A program made the position numbers and the translations under genes. From NCBI GenBank assembly GCA_002478115.1, contig DLMH01000116.1, positions 1-45,435 on the forward strand: 45,435 nucleotides of DNA, read 5' to 3'. Position 1 is the stretch's first letter. Every line of letters begins with the position of its first letter. A model generated the notes under the pieces. It was not told the DNA's origin, searched no databases, and saw only the letters and a program-made list of their open reading frames with translations. Shown piece by piece: positions 15,344 to 24,047 of the stretch. Source of the DNA: Candidatus Acidiferrum typicum (GTDB lineage: Bacteria > Acidobacteriota > Terriglobia > Acidiferrales > UBA7541).

Positions 15344-16990
15344 ATGAAACGCTTCGCATACGTCATTGGCCAGCTGGTATTGGCCATCTCTGTGGTAATG
15401 CCTTCGGTCGCATTGGCAGATGCAAGTCACGCGCGCATCGTGCGGCTGAGCCTGATTCAGGGCGATGTCCGGTACGCTCGGAGTTTCCACGACGACCCTC
15501 TCGCTGAAGGCAACGCGACCTGGGAACAGGCTGTGCTAAACCTTCCACTCCGCGAAGGCTACGTCCTGGCCACCGGCAGCGGGCGCGCCGAGGTGGAATT
15601 CGAGAGTGGTGCGATGGCTTTCTTGAGCGGGAACACGGTGCTGGAGTTTTACGATTTGTCGTTGCATGACGGTGGGCGGATCACGCGGCTGGTTCTTCGG
15701 CAGGGAAGCGCGTCCTTTTATGCCAGTCCCGCGAGCGGCGACTATTTCAGCGTGACCGGCGGGGACTTTACCGTGGAGGCCGATGGCCGGACCACGTTCC
15801 GGATGGACAATTTTGACGATGGCAGCACGGTGAAAGTGGAGCGGGGCAAAGCTGCCGTGCTGCGCAACGATAAGTCCACGCCGCTGGAAAAGGGCCAGTC
15901 TCTTTCAGTGCACGCGGGGGACGCAGGCGATATGGTCATCGGGCGCGCGGCGGAGAACGACGATTTTGACCACTGGGTTTCCGGGCGCGTCGAGAGCGAA
16001 GTCGCGGCCTTGAATTCTTCCAGCCAGTATGTGAGCTCGCCCAACTACACTGCGGGCTTTTCGGATCTGTACACCTTTGGTTCGTGGTTTTCCATGGGGG
16101 GCTATGGCAACTGCTGGCGGCCCTTTGGAGCCGGGTTGGGTTGGTCTCCATTCTCGTTCGGCGATTGGTATCAAGATCCGGTTTTTGGCTGGACGTTCGT
16201 CGGGTCCGCGCAATGGGGCTGGCTGCCTTATCACTATGGTGGCTGGATCTCCTCGCCAAGCTACGGCTGGTGCTGGAACCCCGTAGGTTTTGGCTTCGGC
16301 CGCCCGCTGCGCTGGCACCCGGTGACTGCCGTGTGGGTACGCTCCGGTACGAAGATTGGCGTTGTGCCGCTTCATCCCCTGGACAAGAACGGCAAGACAC
16401 CGCTGAATTTGGGGAAGGGCGTGTACCCGGTACAGGGACGAGAGATCGGACAGCCGTTGGCACTAACGAGCACGGAAAAATGGTCGGTAGTGAAGCAGGC
16501 GCCGCGGGAAACCCTCACGGGTGGCCCCGTCGCCAGTTCAACGCCGCCGCGGGTGTCGCGTACGATGTATGCGGGCAATACGATGGGTCGAGCGGCGACG
16601 CCGGTGTTCGGATCGTCGATCACCTACGATCCACAGGAACATCGTTTCGTGAACGCGAACAATCCGCCAAACAGCGCAAACGGTGCGATAGCTTCAAACG
16701 AGATAAAGACGCCAACAATGGGGAAAGACTTGCCGCCTACTGCAAGGGTGGTTCAGCCGGCGAATAAGCCGTCAACTCCGGCTGTGCCGCGAGCTTTTCT
16801 CCCACCGCGTCCGGCTATGACGCCGCCGCCAGCGCACACTTCAGGGGGTGGCTCCTCACGGCCCACTTCCGGTTCTTCTGGTGGAGGCGCTGGGGGAGGC
16901 AGCCGCAGCTCGGGCGGTTCTTCTGGCTCCTCGGCACCCTCTTCCTCGCATCCCTCGGGAGGCGGCGGGGGCGGTGCGCATCCGCGCTAA
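15344..16990 (+). CDS. Exported FecR-domain / DUF6600-type protein
   Basis: 548 residues from ATG 15344, which has GAGG 7 nt upstream and begins a signal peptide (YVIGQLVLAISVVMPSVALA). The FecR-like domain covers about 35-200, with GYVLATGSGRAEVEFESG and GDFTVEADGRTTFRMD. A Trp/Tyr-rich region at 225-335 (WGWLPYHYGGWISSPSYGWCW) matches the DUF6600 pattern of Acidobacteriota. The final ~50 residues are a Gly/Ser-rich low-complexity tail. It is probably a surface or periplasmic structural protein; no FecI-type sigma factor is next to it. The sigma-54 promoter upstream suggests condition-dependent expression. Confidence 0.82.
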   Translation: MKRFAYVIGQLVLAISVVMPSVALADASHARIVRLSLIQGDVRYARSFHDDPLAEGNATWEQAVLNLPLREGYVLATGSGRAEVEFESGAMAFLSGNTVLEFYDLSLHDGGRITRLVLRQGSASFYASPASGDYFSVTGGDFTVEADGRTTFRMDNFDDGSTVKVERGKAAVLRNDKSTPLEKGQSLSVHAGDAGDMVIGRAAENDDFDHWVSGRVESEVAALNSSSQYVSSPNYTAGFSDLYTFGSWFSMGGYGNCWRPFGAGLGWSPFSFGDWYQDPVFGWTFVGSAQWGWLPYHYGGWISSPSYGWCWNPVGFGFGRPLRWHPVTAVWVRSGTKIGVVPLHPLDKNGKTPLNLGKGVYPVQGREIGQPLALTSTEKWSVVKQAPRETLTGGPVASSTPPRVSRTMYAGNTMGRAATPVFGSSITYDPQEHRFVNANNPPNSANGAIASNEIKTPTMGKDLPPTARVVQPANKPSTPAVPRAFLPPRPAMTPPPAHTSGGGSSRPTSGSSGGGAGGGSRSSGGSSGSSAPSSSHPSGGGGGGAHPR

Positions 16991-17089
16991 TCGTTTCGGA
17001 GATCGTGCAACTTTGCGGCGTGCTTCACCGCGCCCCATCAAAACTTACATTCCCCTTCAGCAGAGCACGCAGAGTCTTCTGCATGCGCG

Positions 17090-17899
17090 TTAGGCAAACG
17101 TCATACCCGCGTAGCCAACCACGGCATCGCGATCGCCCATGGCATCCCCGGAAGTGGCATAGCGCACGAGTTCCGCTTTTTTTGCGCCGAGACGTTGCAT
17201 TGCTGTCAGCATGGCAACGGTGGGCCCCAGTCCGCACATAGAGATCTCCTCATCCCGGCAGACCTGATAGAGGCCTTTGGCATCGAACTGCATCATGTGG
17301 TCGATGGCCTTGCGGTCTTTGCGGCGGGTCGTTGCGTCGTCTTCGTAGTGATTCATGTCCGAGGAGGTCACCACGAGAATTTCTTCCTTGTCTTCGCTCA
17401 GAACGCGGGCGATTCCTTCTCCCACCTCGACCAGTTGATCGAAGCGGATTGTGCCGAGCACCACGGGTACGAAGGAGAATCCAGGATCGAGTTCCTGCAG
17501 GAAGGGCAGTTGCACTTCCAGAGAGTGCTCCTGGCTGTGCGCGACGGTGTCTTCGCGCAAAGCCGGGCAGGCTGCGCGCAGACGCTGCGCCAGCGAAGAA
17601 TCGATGGCGGCATCTCCCAGCGGCGTTCGCCAGGACCCTTCCGATAGGATGGCCAGCGCTTCTCCGCGCGGGTAATGGCGCACGCCCAAAAGCAGAATCT
17701 TCTTTGGCAGAAAAATGCGGGAGAACACGGCGCCGGCAACAACTCCGGAATAGACGTACCCGGCATGAGGCACCAGGCACGCGCGCACATGTACCGGCTC
17801 AGCCGCAGATTTCTTGTCTGTGAATTGTCCCACCAGGGAGGAGAGTTCCCTGGCATGGGCAGGATAAAACTTCCCAGCAACGGCAGGAAAGCGCAGCAT
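17090..17899 (-). CDS. amrB: AmmeMemoRadiSam system protein B (MEMO1 family)
   Basis: 269 residues; AAGGA 8 nt before ATG 17899. The start MLRFPAVAGKFYP is characteristic. The metal-site and fold motifs are VPHAGYVYSG, AHSQEHSLEVQLPFLQ, TSSDMNHYEDD and ISMCGLGPTVAML. MEMO proteins share the dioxygenase-like fold. In bacteria the gene is usually grouped with an AMMECR1 (amrA) and a radical-SAM (amrS) gene, neither of which is here. It is the last gene of a three-gene minus-strand unit, 12 nt after a small exported protein. The reaction is not settled. Confidence 0.93.
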   Translation of the reverse strand: MLRFPAVAGKFYPAHARELSSLVGQFTDKKSAAEPVHVRACLVPHAGYVYSGVVAGAVFSRIFLPKKILLLGVRHYPRGEALAILSEGSWRTPLGDAAIDSSLAQRLRAACPALREDTVAHSQEHSLEVQLPFLQELDPGFSFVPVVLGTIRFDQLVEVGEGIARVLSEDKEEILVVTSSDMNHYEDDATTRRKDRKAIDHMMQFDAKGLYQVCRDEEISMCGLGPTVAMLTAMQRLGAKKAELVRYATSGDAMGDRDAVVGYAGMTFA

Positions 17900-17911
17900 G
17901 GCTCGCTTCCT

Positions 17912-18316
17912 TTAGATGGGCGGCGACGGCTTACCCTTGAACTTGATGGCCTTCAGCGACTGCGGGTCGTAGTACACGGTGATCTTGTCGCCGTACTGAT
18001 AGCCACCTTTATCGACGATCTGCTGCATTTTCGCGGAGGCCTTTTCGCCGAGCGGAAAACTCTGAATGGCCTGTTCGTTGTTCCTGGCCCGCACGGTAAC
18101 CTGGGCAATGTTCGCGTGCATCACAAAGCCTTGAAACTTTACGAGCCCTGTCGCTTTGGGCTTCGGCTTGATCGCGTTCACAATAATAGGCGCCGCGGTA
18201 TCCACAATGATCGGAGCGACCACCGGTACCTGCGCCGCGGCTTTGGCAACACCGAAAGTGCCGGTCGCCACCAAGGCCAACGCGCCGGCGCCCGCGAATT
18301 GGAGAAGACGTTTCAT
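17912..18316 (-). CDS. Small exported protein of unknown function
   Basis: 134 residues. Signal peptide at 1-28 (LLQFAGAGALALVATGTFGVAKAAA). The mature part is rich in beta strands: VKFQGFVMHANIAQVTVRAR, then QYGDKITVYYDP and IKFKGKP. The ending suggests an OB-like or small barrel fold. Its ATG overlaps the stop of the preceding gene (ATGA), so it is translationally coupled. I do not recognise a named family. Confidence 0.7.
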   Translation of the reverse strand: MKRLLQFAGAGALALVATGTFGVAKAAAQVPVVAPIIVDTAAPIIVNAIKPKPKATGLVKFQGFVMHANIAQVTVRARNNEQAIQSFPLGEKASAKMQQIVDKGGYQYGDKITVYYDPQSLKAIKFKGKPSPPI

Positions 18317-18669
18317 TCGATATCGTCCGTCGCAATGCGAAGTGATTTCAGAAAGCGCACATCCTGGGGAGTCATGGTGAGCCGCGAGGCGGGCCGCTTC
18401 TCAGGTTCCTGCTCCATGGAATCCTGGTCCACCTGTATGCGCAGGGACTCCAGGAAGCGGCGATCCTGCGTGGTCATTGCTGTCCCGTCCGCGTTGCTGC
18501 CATCGCGTTTTGCCAGGCCGATGGTGGCATCAAGTTTCAGCACGATGTCGTAGCCATGCGCGCGCACACCGGCGATTGCGCCCGTAATGCGGTCCGATTC
18601 CGAAACCGTGTCGTTGATGGCATGGCCCAGCTCGCGCAGCAGATTCTTGAGATGATCGTCAAGTTGCAA
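18313..18669 (-). CDS. Conserved hypothetical protein with duplicated TxQDxRFLxSLRI motif
   Basis: 118 residues from a TTG at 18669; GGGGGAG lies 7 nt upstream, and the frame before it is not protein-like. The N-terminal half is helical: LLRELGHAINDTVSESDRI, then GYDIVLKLDATIGLAKR. The C-terminal half contains the motif T-x-QD-x-RFL-x-SLRI twice (TTQDRRFLESLRI and TPQDVRFLKSLRI). Proteins with one such motif occur in Acidobacteriota with no assigned role. First gene of the unit leading to amrB. The TTG start and the duplication are the points to check. Confidence 0.65.
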   Translation of the reverse strand: MQLDDHLKNLLRELGHAINDTVSESDRITGAIAGVRAHGYDIVLKLDATIGLAKRDGSNADGTAMTTQDRRFLESLRIQVDQDSMEQEPEKRPASRLTMTPQDVRFLKSLRIATDDIE

Positions 18670-18821
18670 GGGTGGCTCCCCCAGTACTCCTGAGCTGATT
18701 TTAGGCCTACACCCGATTCGACACAAGATGCCCTTTTGGCGTTGTCTTCAATCTATTCACAGGCACGAAACTGTACTTTAGGACGGGGTGCGGCCGGCTG
18801 TTCGCGGCAATCTGCGCTAAG

Positions 18822-19085
18822 ATGGCAGGTATGACCACGGCTGGGGAAAGGGTCGCTCGTCCGGGGGAACCTCGCGGATTTCGCCGATTATGGCGGGTTT
18901 TCAGGCAGTTGTTTCACGAAATGGTCGGCGCGTCGTTCGCGGTGTTGGCGGTAGGCTGGCTGAATTTGGCGTTCCGCGCGTGGACCCGCGACGTCGCCCA
19001 CTGGCTCATCGGAGTATCGGTTGGCGTCGCCGGTGTGTTCATCGCTTTTGCCGTCGGTTCGTTTCGCCGTGCCCGGCAGTTGTAG
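18822..19085 (+). CDS. Small two-helix membrane protein
   Basis: 87 residues from ATG 18822, or 84 from ATG 18831; neither has a strong ribosome-binding site. A basic N-terminus (RRLWRVFRQLFHEMVGA) is followed by two hydrophobic segments (FAVLAVGWLNLAF and WLIGVSVGVAGVFIAFAVGSF) and a basic end. It is read toward the mutase gene 72 nt downstream, with a hairpin between. No family recognised. Confidence 0.6.
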   Translation: MAGMTTAGERVARPGEPRGFRRLWRVFRQLFHEMVGASFAVLAVGWLNLAFRAWTRDVAHWLIGVSVGVAGVFIAFAVGSFRRARQL

Positions 19086-19091
19086 TGCATC

Positions 19092-19113
19092 GCGGCTGCG
19101 CACCCGCAGCCGC
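19092..19113. repeat. Perfect 9-bp hairpin between the membrane-protein and mutase genes
   Basis: GCGGCTGCG (19092-19100), loop CACC, CGCAGCCGC (19105-19113), starting 6 nt after the stop codon. There is no T-tract, so termination is uncertain. The lead-in GTAGTGCA also follows the maf stop codon, which suggests a dispersed gene-end element. Confidence 0.6.
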
Positions 19114-19157
19114 TAATTCTTCGAGTGAAAAGTTCGCTCCGGAAGCAGGTCTCTTTG

Positions 19158-20783
19158 ATGTCTGACGCCAAGGCTAAATCCGACACACCCGCGGAACGCA
19201 AACCGCGCTTCACCACTCTTTCGGGCTTGCTCCTGGAGCGTTTGTACACTTCGGATTCTCTCGAGCACTGGGGTCCGGAGCAGGCACTCGGCTTCCCGGG
19301 TGAATTTCCGTACACTCGCGGAATCTATCCCAGCATGTACCGCGGGCGGTTTTGGACGATGCGGCAATACGCGGGCTTCGGCAGCGCCGTCGAATCGAAC
19401 AGGCGTTACCGCTATCTTCTGAGCAAAGGGCAGATGGGGCTTTCGGTGGCGTTCGATCTTCCCACGCAAATCGGAATGGATTCCGATCACCCGCTGGCGC
19501 TCGGCGAGGTCGGCAAAGTGGGCGTGGCGATTGATTCGCTGGAAGACATGGAAACGCTCTTCGATCAGATCCCGCTCGAAAAAGTCTCCACCTCCATGAC
19601 CATCAACGCGACGGCAGCGGTCTTGCTGTGCCTGTATGTTGCCGTGGCCAAGAAACAAGGCGCCAGCCTGGCGAAACTTTCCGGCACGATCCAGAACGAC
19701 ATCCTGAAGGAGTACATCGCGCGCGGCACCTACATTTATCCGGTGCGTCCGGCGATGCGCATTGTTACCGACATTTTTGCGTGGTGCCGCGGCGCGCTTC
19801 CAAAGTGGAATACCATTTCCATTTCCGGCTACCACATTCGCGAAGCGGGCTCGACGGCGGTCCAGGAAGTAGCCTTCACCCTTGCCGACGGCATCGCGTA
19901 TGTGCAGGCGGCGCTCGACGCGGGCCTGCAAATCGACGAATTTGCGCCGCAACTTTCGTTTTTCTTCAATGCTCACAGCGATCTGCTGGAGGAAATTGCT
20001 AAGTACCGCGCGGCGCGGCGGCTGTGGGCAAAGATCATGCGTGATCGTTTCCAGGCCAAGGATCCGCGCTCGCTGCTGCTGAGGTTTCACGCGCAAACGG
20101 CCGGGTCGTCTCTCACCGCACAGCAGCCCGAAAACAACATCGTGCGCGTGGCCATCCAGGCACTGGCCGCGGTCCTCGGCGGATGCCAATCGTTGCACAC
20201 CAATTCGATGGATGAAGCGCTGGCGCTGCCCACGGAAGAATCGGCGCTGATCGCGTTGCGCACACAGCAGATCATCGCCAACGAGACCGGCGTCACCAAC
20301 ACGATTGATCCCGTTGCCGGCTCTTACGCCATCGAATCGCTCACGGGGCAGATCGAAACGCGCGCGCAGGAATACCTTTCCAAGATCGACGCCATGGGCG
20401 GGATGATAAAAGCCATCGAAGCGGGCTTCGTGCAGACGGAAATTCAGCGCGCGGCGTACGACTATCAGCGTGGCGTTGAATCCAAGGAGCACATCGTTGT
20501 GGGTGTGAATGACTTTGTGACCGAGGACCATCGCCAGATTCCCACGCTGCGCATTGATGCCGAGATTGAGCGCGCGCAAGTGGCGCGGCTGAGGGCGTTG
20601 CGCACGAAACGTGATACGCCCAGGGCCAAGGCGGCCCTCGCAGAACTCCAGCGGTGCGCGGGAACGTCAGAGAACCTGTTACCCGGCATTCTCGCCGCCG
20701 TCGAAGCCTACGCCACGGTCGGCGAAATCTCCGACGCCATGCGCCACGTCTACGGCGAATACCAGGAATCTGTCGTCATTTGA
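19158..20783 (+). CDS. Methylmalonyl-CoA mutase family, catalytic subunit without B12 domain
   Basis: 541 residues from ATG 19158 (GCAGG upstream; a GTG at 19125 is possible). It covers the TIM-barrel domain: [60 protein letters not shown] and [17 protein letters not shown]. The Tyr of 'RQYAG' and the Arg before 'TYIYP' correspond, from memory, to the residues separating methylmalonyl-CoA mutase from isobutyryl-CoA mutase (Phe/Gln), so methylmalonyl/succinyl-CoA is the better guess. The C-terminal cobalamin-binding domain is absent, so a separate small B12 subunit must be coded elsewhere. The role is propionate/odd-chain or branched-chain degradation. Confidence 0.92.
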   Translation: MSDAKAKSDTPAERKPRFTTLSGLLLERLYTSDSLEHWGPEQALGFPGEFPYTRGIYPSMYRGRFWTMRQYAGFGSAVESNRRYRYLLSKGQMGLSVAFDLPTQIGMDSDHPLALGEVGKVGVAIDSLEDMETLFDQIPLEKVSTSMTINATAAVLLCLYVAVAKKQGASLAKLSGTIQNDILKEYIARGTYIYPVRPAMRIVTDIFAWCRGALPKWNTISISGYHIREAGSTAVQEVAFTLADGIAYVQAALDAGLQIDEFAPQLSFFFNAHSDLLEEIAKYRAARRLWAKIMRDRFQAKDPRSLLLRFHAQTAGSSLTAQQPENNIVRVAIQALAAVLGGCQSLHTNSMDEALALPTEESALIALRTQQIIANETGVTNTIDPVAGSYAIESLTGQIETRAQEYLSKIDAMGGMIKAIEAGFVQTEIQRAAYDYQRGVESKEHIVVGVNDFVTEDHRQIPTLRIDAEIERAQVARLRALRTKRDTPRAKAALAELQRCAGTSENLLPGILAAVEAYATVGEISDAMRHVYGEYQESVVI

Positions 20784-20858
20784 GCCCCGTTCCTTTGCGC
20801 CAAGGCACAGGCTGTCAGTGCGCGCTCGCTGTAGTATTCTTTCGGCTAGGCGGGCTTC

Positions 20859-21443
20859 ATGAAACTCATTCTTGCGTCTGCTTCACCACGCCGCGCGGAA
20901 ATCCTTCGCGATGCAGGTGTGTCGTTCACCGTGGTTTCTTCCGCCGTGGATGAGACTCCCTACCCGGAGGAAGCGCCGCAGGCGCTCGTCCAGCGGCTGG
21001 CCGACGCCAAGGCGGATCTGGTGGCCGCGCGCGCCGTGGGTCCGGCGATTGTGATTGCCGCGGACACTGTGGTGGTTCTCGATGGCCAGGTTCTGGGCAA
21101 GCCGCGTTCCACGGACGATGCGCGCCACATGCTCGAACAACTTTCCGGGCGCACCCACTCCGTGCACACGGGCGTATCGCTGATTCGCCTGCCAGATGCG
21201 GAGCGCCTGCGCTTCGTGGAAACCACGCTGGTGCATTTTTCCCGGCTGACGGCGGAGGAAATCTCGAAGTACCTCGCTACCGAAGAGCCTTACGACAAGG
21301 CCGGCGCCTATGCGATTCAAGGGCGCGCCGGCCGCTTCATCCCGCGGATTGAGGGTTGCTACTACAACGTGGTCGGGCTGCCCCTGGAACATCTTCTCGC
21401 GGCCCTGCGGGAGTTGGGCTGGACCGAGAACGAACCGATGTAG
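20859..21443 (+). CDS. maf: Maf family nucleotide pyrophosphatase
   Basis: 194 residues, full length. It begins MKLILASASPRRAEIL with the family's SxSPRR at residues 7-12. It then has AADTVVVLDGQVLGKPRSTD, SGRTHSVHTGV and EPYDKAGAYAIQGRAG with conserved catalytic acids and lysines. Maf proteins hydrolyse non-canonical or pyrimidine nucleoside triphosphates (dTTP/UTP) to monophosphates and inhibit septation when overproduced. It lies 75 nt after the mutase gene in the same direction. A dispersed repeat starts at its stop codon. Confidence 0.95.
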   Translation: MKLILASASPRRAEILRDAGVSFTVVSSAVDETPYPEEAPQALVQRLADAKADLVAARAVGPAIVIAADTVVVLDGQVLGKPRSTDDARHMLEQLSGRTHSVHTGVSLIRLPDAERLRFVETTLVHFSRLTAEEISKYLATEEPYDKAGAYAIQGRAGRFIPRIEGCYYNVVGLPLEHLLAALRELGWTENEPM

Positions 21444-21510
21444 TGCAGCGCGAGTCTTGGCGTTTCACCAGCGCGCCGCTTTCTGTTGGGAACCCTACGG
21501 TTTCTCTACT
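21436..21510 (+). repeat. Dispersed gene-end repeat, copy 1 (after maf)
   Basis: GTAGTGCAGCGCGAGTCT, then GCGCCGCTTT, GGGAACCCT and CGGTTTCTC. The order and spacing match copy 2 behind pyrC (31110-31180) in about two thirds of positions. It starts directly at the stop codon. Potential stems are weaker than in copy 2. Confidence 0.55.
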
Positions 21511-21615
21511 GTGTGTTCTCTGGTTTCTGCGGCAGATTCTGCGGACAATTCTTCTTCAGCCTTCCGGCCACGTTAGGCGGATCTAATCTCTCCCACGAAA
21601 CGACACACCTAAAAC

Positions 21616-21639
21616 AAAAAAACCCCGAGCGGGTCGGGG
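21616..21639 (-). terminator. Intrinsic terminator of the tatA-distal operon
   Basis: Read on the minus strand, CCCCGA pairs with TCGGGG (21639-21634 and 21628-21623) around a 5-nt loop, followed at once by seven T residues. It lies about 35 nt beyond the tatA stop and closes the rlpA-pyrF-selB-tatA run. Confidence 0.9.
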
Positions 21640-21674
21640 CCCTGTACAAACTTACAAATGTTTTCTTGTGACGT

Positions 21675-21878
21675 TTACTTCTTTTCTTCCGCCGGCGGCG
21701 GTGGAGGCGTTTGTGCCGGCGGTGGTGTGGGCGTCTGCGATGTACCGCTCATGCCTTCCTTGAAGCTGCGAATGCCTTCGCCCAAGCCCTTCATCACTTC
21801 GGGAATGCGCCGCCCGCCGAAGAAGATCAATATGATGGCCAGAACGACCAGCCAGTGGAAAATACTAAATTCACCCAT
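21675..21878 (-). CDS. tatA: Twin-arginine translocase TatA/TatE subunit
   Basis: 67 residues; GGGAGG 6 nt before ATG 21878. A short outside N-terminus is followed by one membrane helix (IFHWLVVLAIILIFFGGRRI) with the FG hinge. An amphipathic helix (PEVMKGLGEGIRSFKEGM) and a Pro/Thr/Gln-rich tail ending in EEKK complete it. This is the exact TatA design; the protein oligomerises to form the Tat conduit for folded proteins. tatC is not in the window. It is the last gene of its operon, followed by a strong terminator. Confidence 0.95.
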   Translation of the reverse strand: MGEFSIFHWLVVLAIILIFFGGRRIPEVMKGLGEGIRSFKEGMSGTSQTPTPPPAQTPPPPPAEEKK

Positions 21879-21974
21879 GAACTGCCTCCCGGCGACTCTC
21901 GGTTTTCGCGCTACTCTGCAAGCTAGCGCACTCCCGCTTGCTCAGCAAGCCTTGGCCGCCGCTGCTTTCGACGC

Positions 21975-23885
21975 TTATAGGATAACACGCTCGTCCCCTG
22001 CCCGGCGCGTCAACCGCTGCCGATCGAGGTATTCGAGTAACGGTATGGCGTGCTTGCGGGTGATTCCGGTGAGTTCCTTGAAGGCCGGCACCCCGATTCG
22101 CTCGCCTTTCGCCTCTTTGTAGTCCCTCAAAAGCGCCGTCAGGCGCGCCAGCGCGGCAGCGTGAAAAATGAGCTCGGGCGAGACGCGAACCAGCACCTTT
22201 TCGCGAAGTAGAATCTGTAGCAGCTTTTCCGCGTGGGCCTTCTCGATGGCCAGCAGCGCGAAAACTTCCTTCGCCGAGGGCGCCGCCAGACCGGCTTTTG
22301 AGAAGGTCTGCTCGATCTGCTGTTTGGCACGCTCTTCTTCGAGCGTAAGGGTGATTTCCGCGCCGGGCCACTTCACAAGCTCCGCTTGCAGCGCCAGCTT
22401 TTTCTCCCGTACGAGCACCTCAAGCGCTGTCCGGAAGGATTCTGGCCGCACGCGCTTCCCTAGACCGGCTCGCAAGTCTTCCCGTGCGATGCCGGACAGC
22501 AGCGAATTTTCCTTGTGGAAGCGCTCCACGCGGGCCAACAGCTTTCCGCAAATGTCGGCGAAGGCGTTTTCGGAGAGCACAAGGAGAGGCTCGAGCGCGA
22601 CGATACGGACCTGCTTGGTCTGAGCTAGGTTTTCGGCTGCGGCGCGCACTTCGTTCTCCAGCCACTCCGTCCGGGCAACAATTTCCTGCAAGGGGACGCC
22701 AAGAATGTTGCGTTCGGCGAGCGCGGCCAGAATTTCCTCGCGCGTGCCCTTTTCCAATGTCTCCAGATAAGCGACGCGGCCAGTGTCTTTTCGCGCGGGA
22801 CGCCGCGCCAGCGGATCGAGGATCGCGCCACCACCGATGGTCACCACCGGCGAAAACTGGCGCACAATGAAGCGGTCGCCACGCCCCAAAACGATCTCGT
22901 CCTGCAGCTTGACGTGCGCCAAGGCACTCGTTCCTGGCAGGATGGAAGTTCCGTCGTACAGATAGATTTCGCCAACGGTCTCGGCTGTGCCGGCGTGAAA
23001 ATGAACTTGCGCGCGGTGTTTCAGTTTTGGGGCTGAAAGCAGCAATTCCAGGCGAATGTCCACACGGCGTGTTGCACGGAAGCGCCCCGGCGACGCAATG
23101 ACCATGCCGCGTTGAATCGCGGTGTGCTCAATTCCGGAAAGATTGACTGCGCTGCGCTGGCCTGCTTGCACGCGCTCAGTAGCTTTTCCGCCGGAGTGCA
23201 ACCCCCGAACGCGCAGAAGCTGATGCGCCGGCAGCAATTCAACGTCCTCACCGGCGGCCACTTGGCCGGAGATCGCTGTGCCGGTCACCACCGTGCCAAA
23301 GCCCTTCACAGGAAAGGAGCGGTCGATCGGTAGGCGAAAGTAGCGCGACGTGTCTCTCGCGCTCAATTCGCGCGCAGCTTGCACGAGTGCGGCCTTCAGC
23401 TCGGCAATTCCGGCGCCTGTTTTTCCGCTGACGGGCCAGATTGGCGCACCGGCGAGAAACGAGCCCTTGACGAATTCCTCGGCTTCCAGCCGCAGCAGCC
23501 CTAAAGTATCCGCGTCCACAAGATCGCTTTTGGTCAGGGCGATCACGCCGCGTTGTACTCCCAGTAGCCGGCAAATCTCGAAATGTTCGTGGGTTTGCGG
23601 GCGAATGCCTTCGTCCGAAGCGATGACGAGCAGAACGAGATCGATCCCCGAAGCTCCCGCGAGCATGTTCTTTATGAAGCGCTCGTGTCCCGGCACGTCC
23701 ACAAAACCAAAGCGCACTTCACTTTCTTCCAAAAAGGCGAAGCCAAGATCGATGGTGATGCCGCGGCGCTTCTCTTCCTCCAGGCGGTCCGGATGCGTGC
23801 CGGTCAGAGCTTCAATCAGCGTGGACTTGCCGTGGTCAATGTGGCCGGCGGTGCCGACGATGACGCTTTTGAGAGGTGCGTTCAT
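21975..23885 (-). CDS. selB: Selenocysteine-specific elongation factor SelB
   Basis: 636 residues from ATG 23885; the open frame extends upstream but the family begins here (MNAPLKSVIVGTAGHIDHGK). GTPase motifs: G1 GTAGHIDHGKST (11-22), G2 in RRGITIDLGFAF, G3 DVPGHE, G4 TKSD, G5 SGKTG. Domains 2 and 3 follow (LPIDRSFPVKGFGTVVTGT). A C-terminal block of winged helices recognises the SECIS hairpin. It delivers Sec-tRNA to recoded UGA codons, so the organism should make selenoproteins. selA, selC and selD are not in the window. It lies 162 nt after pyrF and 96 nt before tatA. Confidence 0.95.
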   Translation of the reverse strand: MNAPLKSVIVGTAGHIDHGKSTLIEALTGTHPDRLEEEKRRGITIDLGFAFLEESEVRFGFVDVPGHERFIKNMLAGASGIDLVLLVIASDEGIRPQTHEHFEICRLLGVQRGVIALTKSDLVDADTLGLLRLEAEEFVKGSFLAGAPIWPVSGKTGAGIAELKAALVQAARELSARDTSRYFRLPIDRSFPVKGFGTVVTGTAISGQVAAGEDVELLPAHQLLRVRGLHSGGKATERVQAGQRSAVNLSGIEHTAIQRGMVIASPGRFRATRRVDIRLELLLSAPKLKHRAQVHFHAGTAETVGEIYLYDGTSILPGTSALAHVKLQDEIVLGRGDRFIVRQFSPVVTIGGGAILDPLARRPARKDTGRVAYLETLEKGTREEILAALAERNILGVPLQEIVARTEWLENEVRAAAENLAQTKQVRIVALEPLLVLSENAFADICGKLLARVERFHKENSLLSGIAREDLRAGLGKRVRPESFRTALEVLVREKKLALQAELVKWPGAEITLTLEEERAKQQIEQTFSKAGLAAPSAKEVFALLAIEKAHAEKLLQILLREKVLVRVSPELIFHAAALARLTALLRDYKEAKGERIGVPAFKELTGITRKHAIPLLEYLDRQRLTRRAGDERVIL

Positions 23886-24047
23886 GAATTCCGAAGTGAA
23901 TGAATTCCGCGCGCTATGCCCTTGCGAAACCATCAGCTTCATCACTGCGTCGCGATTGCCGCGCACATAGTATGCACTCGCAGCCAGCCTGAATGGCGGA
24001 CACGGCATCTCCCGAAACTCGAACGGAAACTGTTCGCTTTAGTTCTG

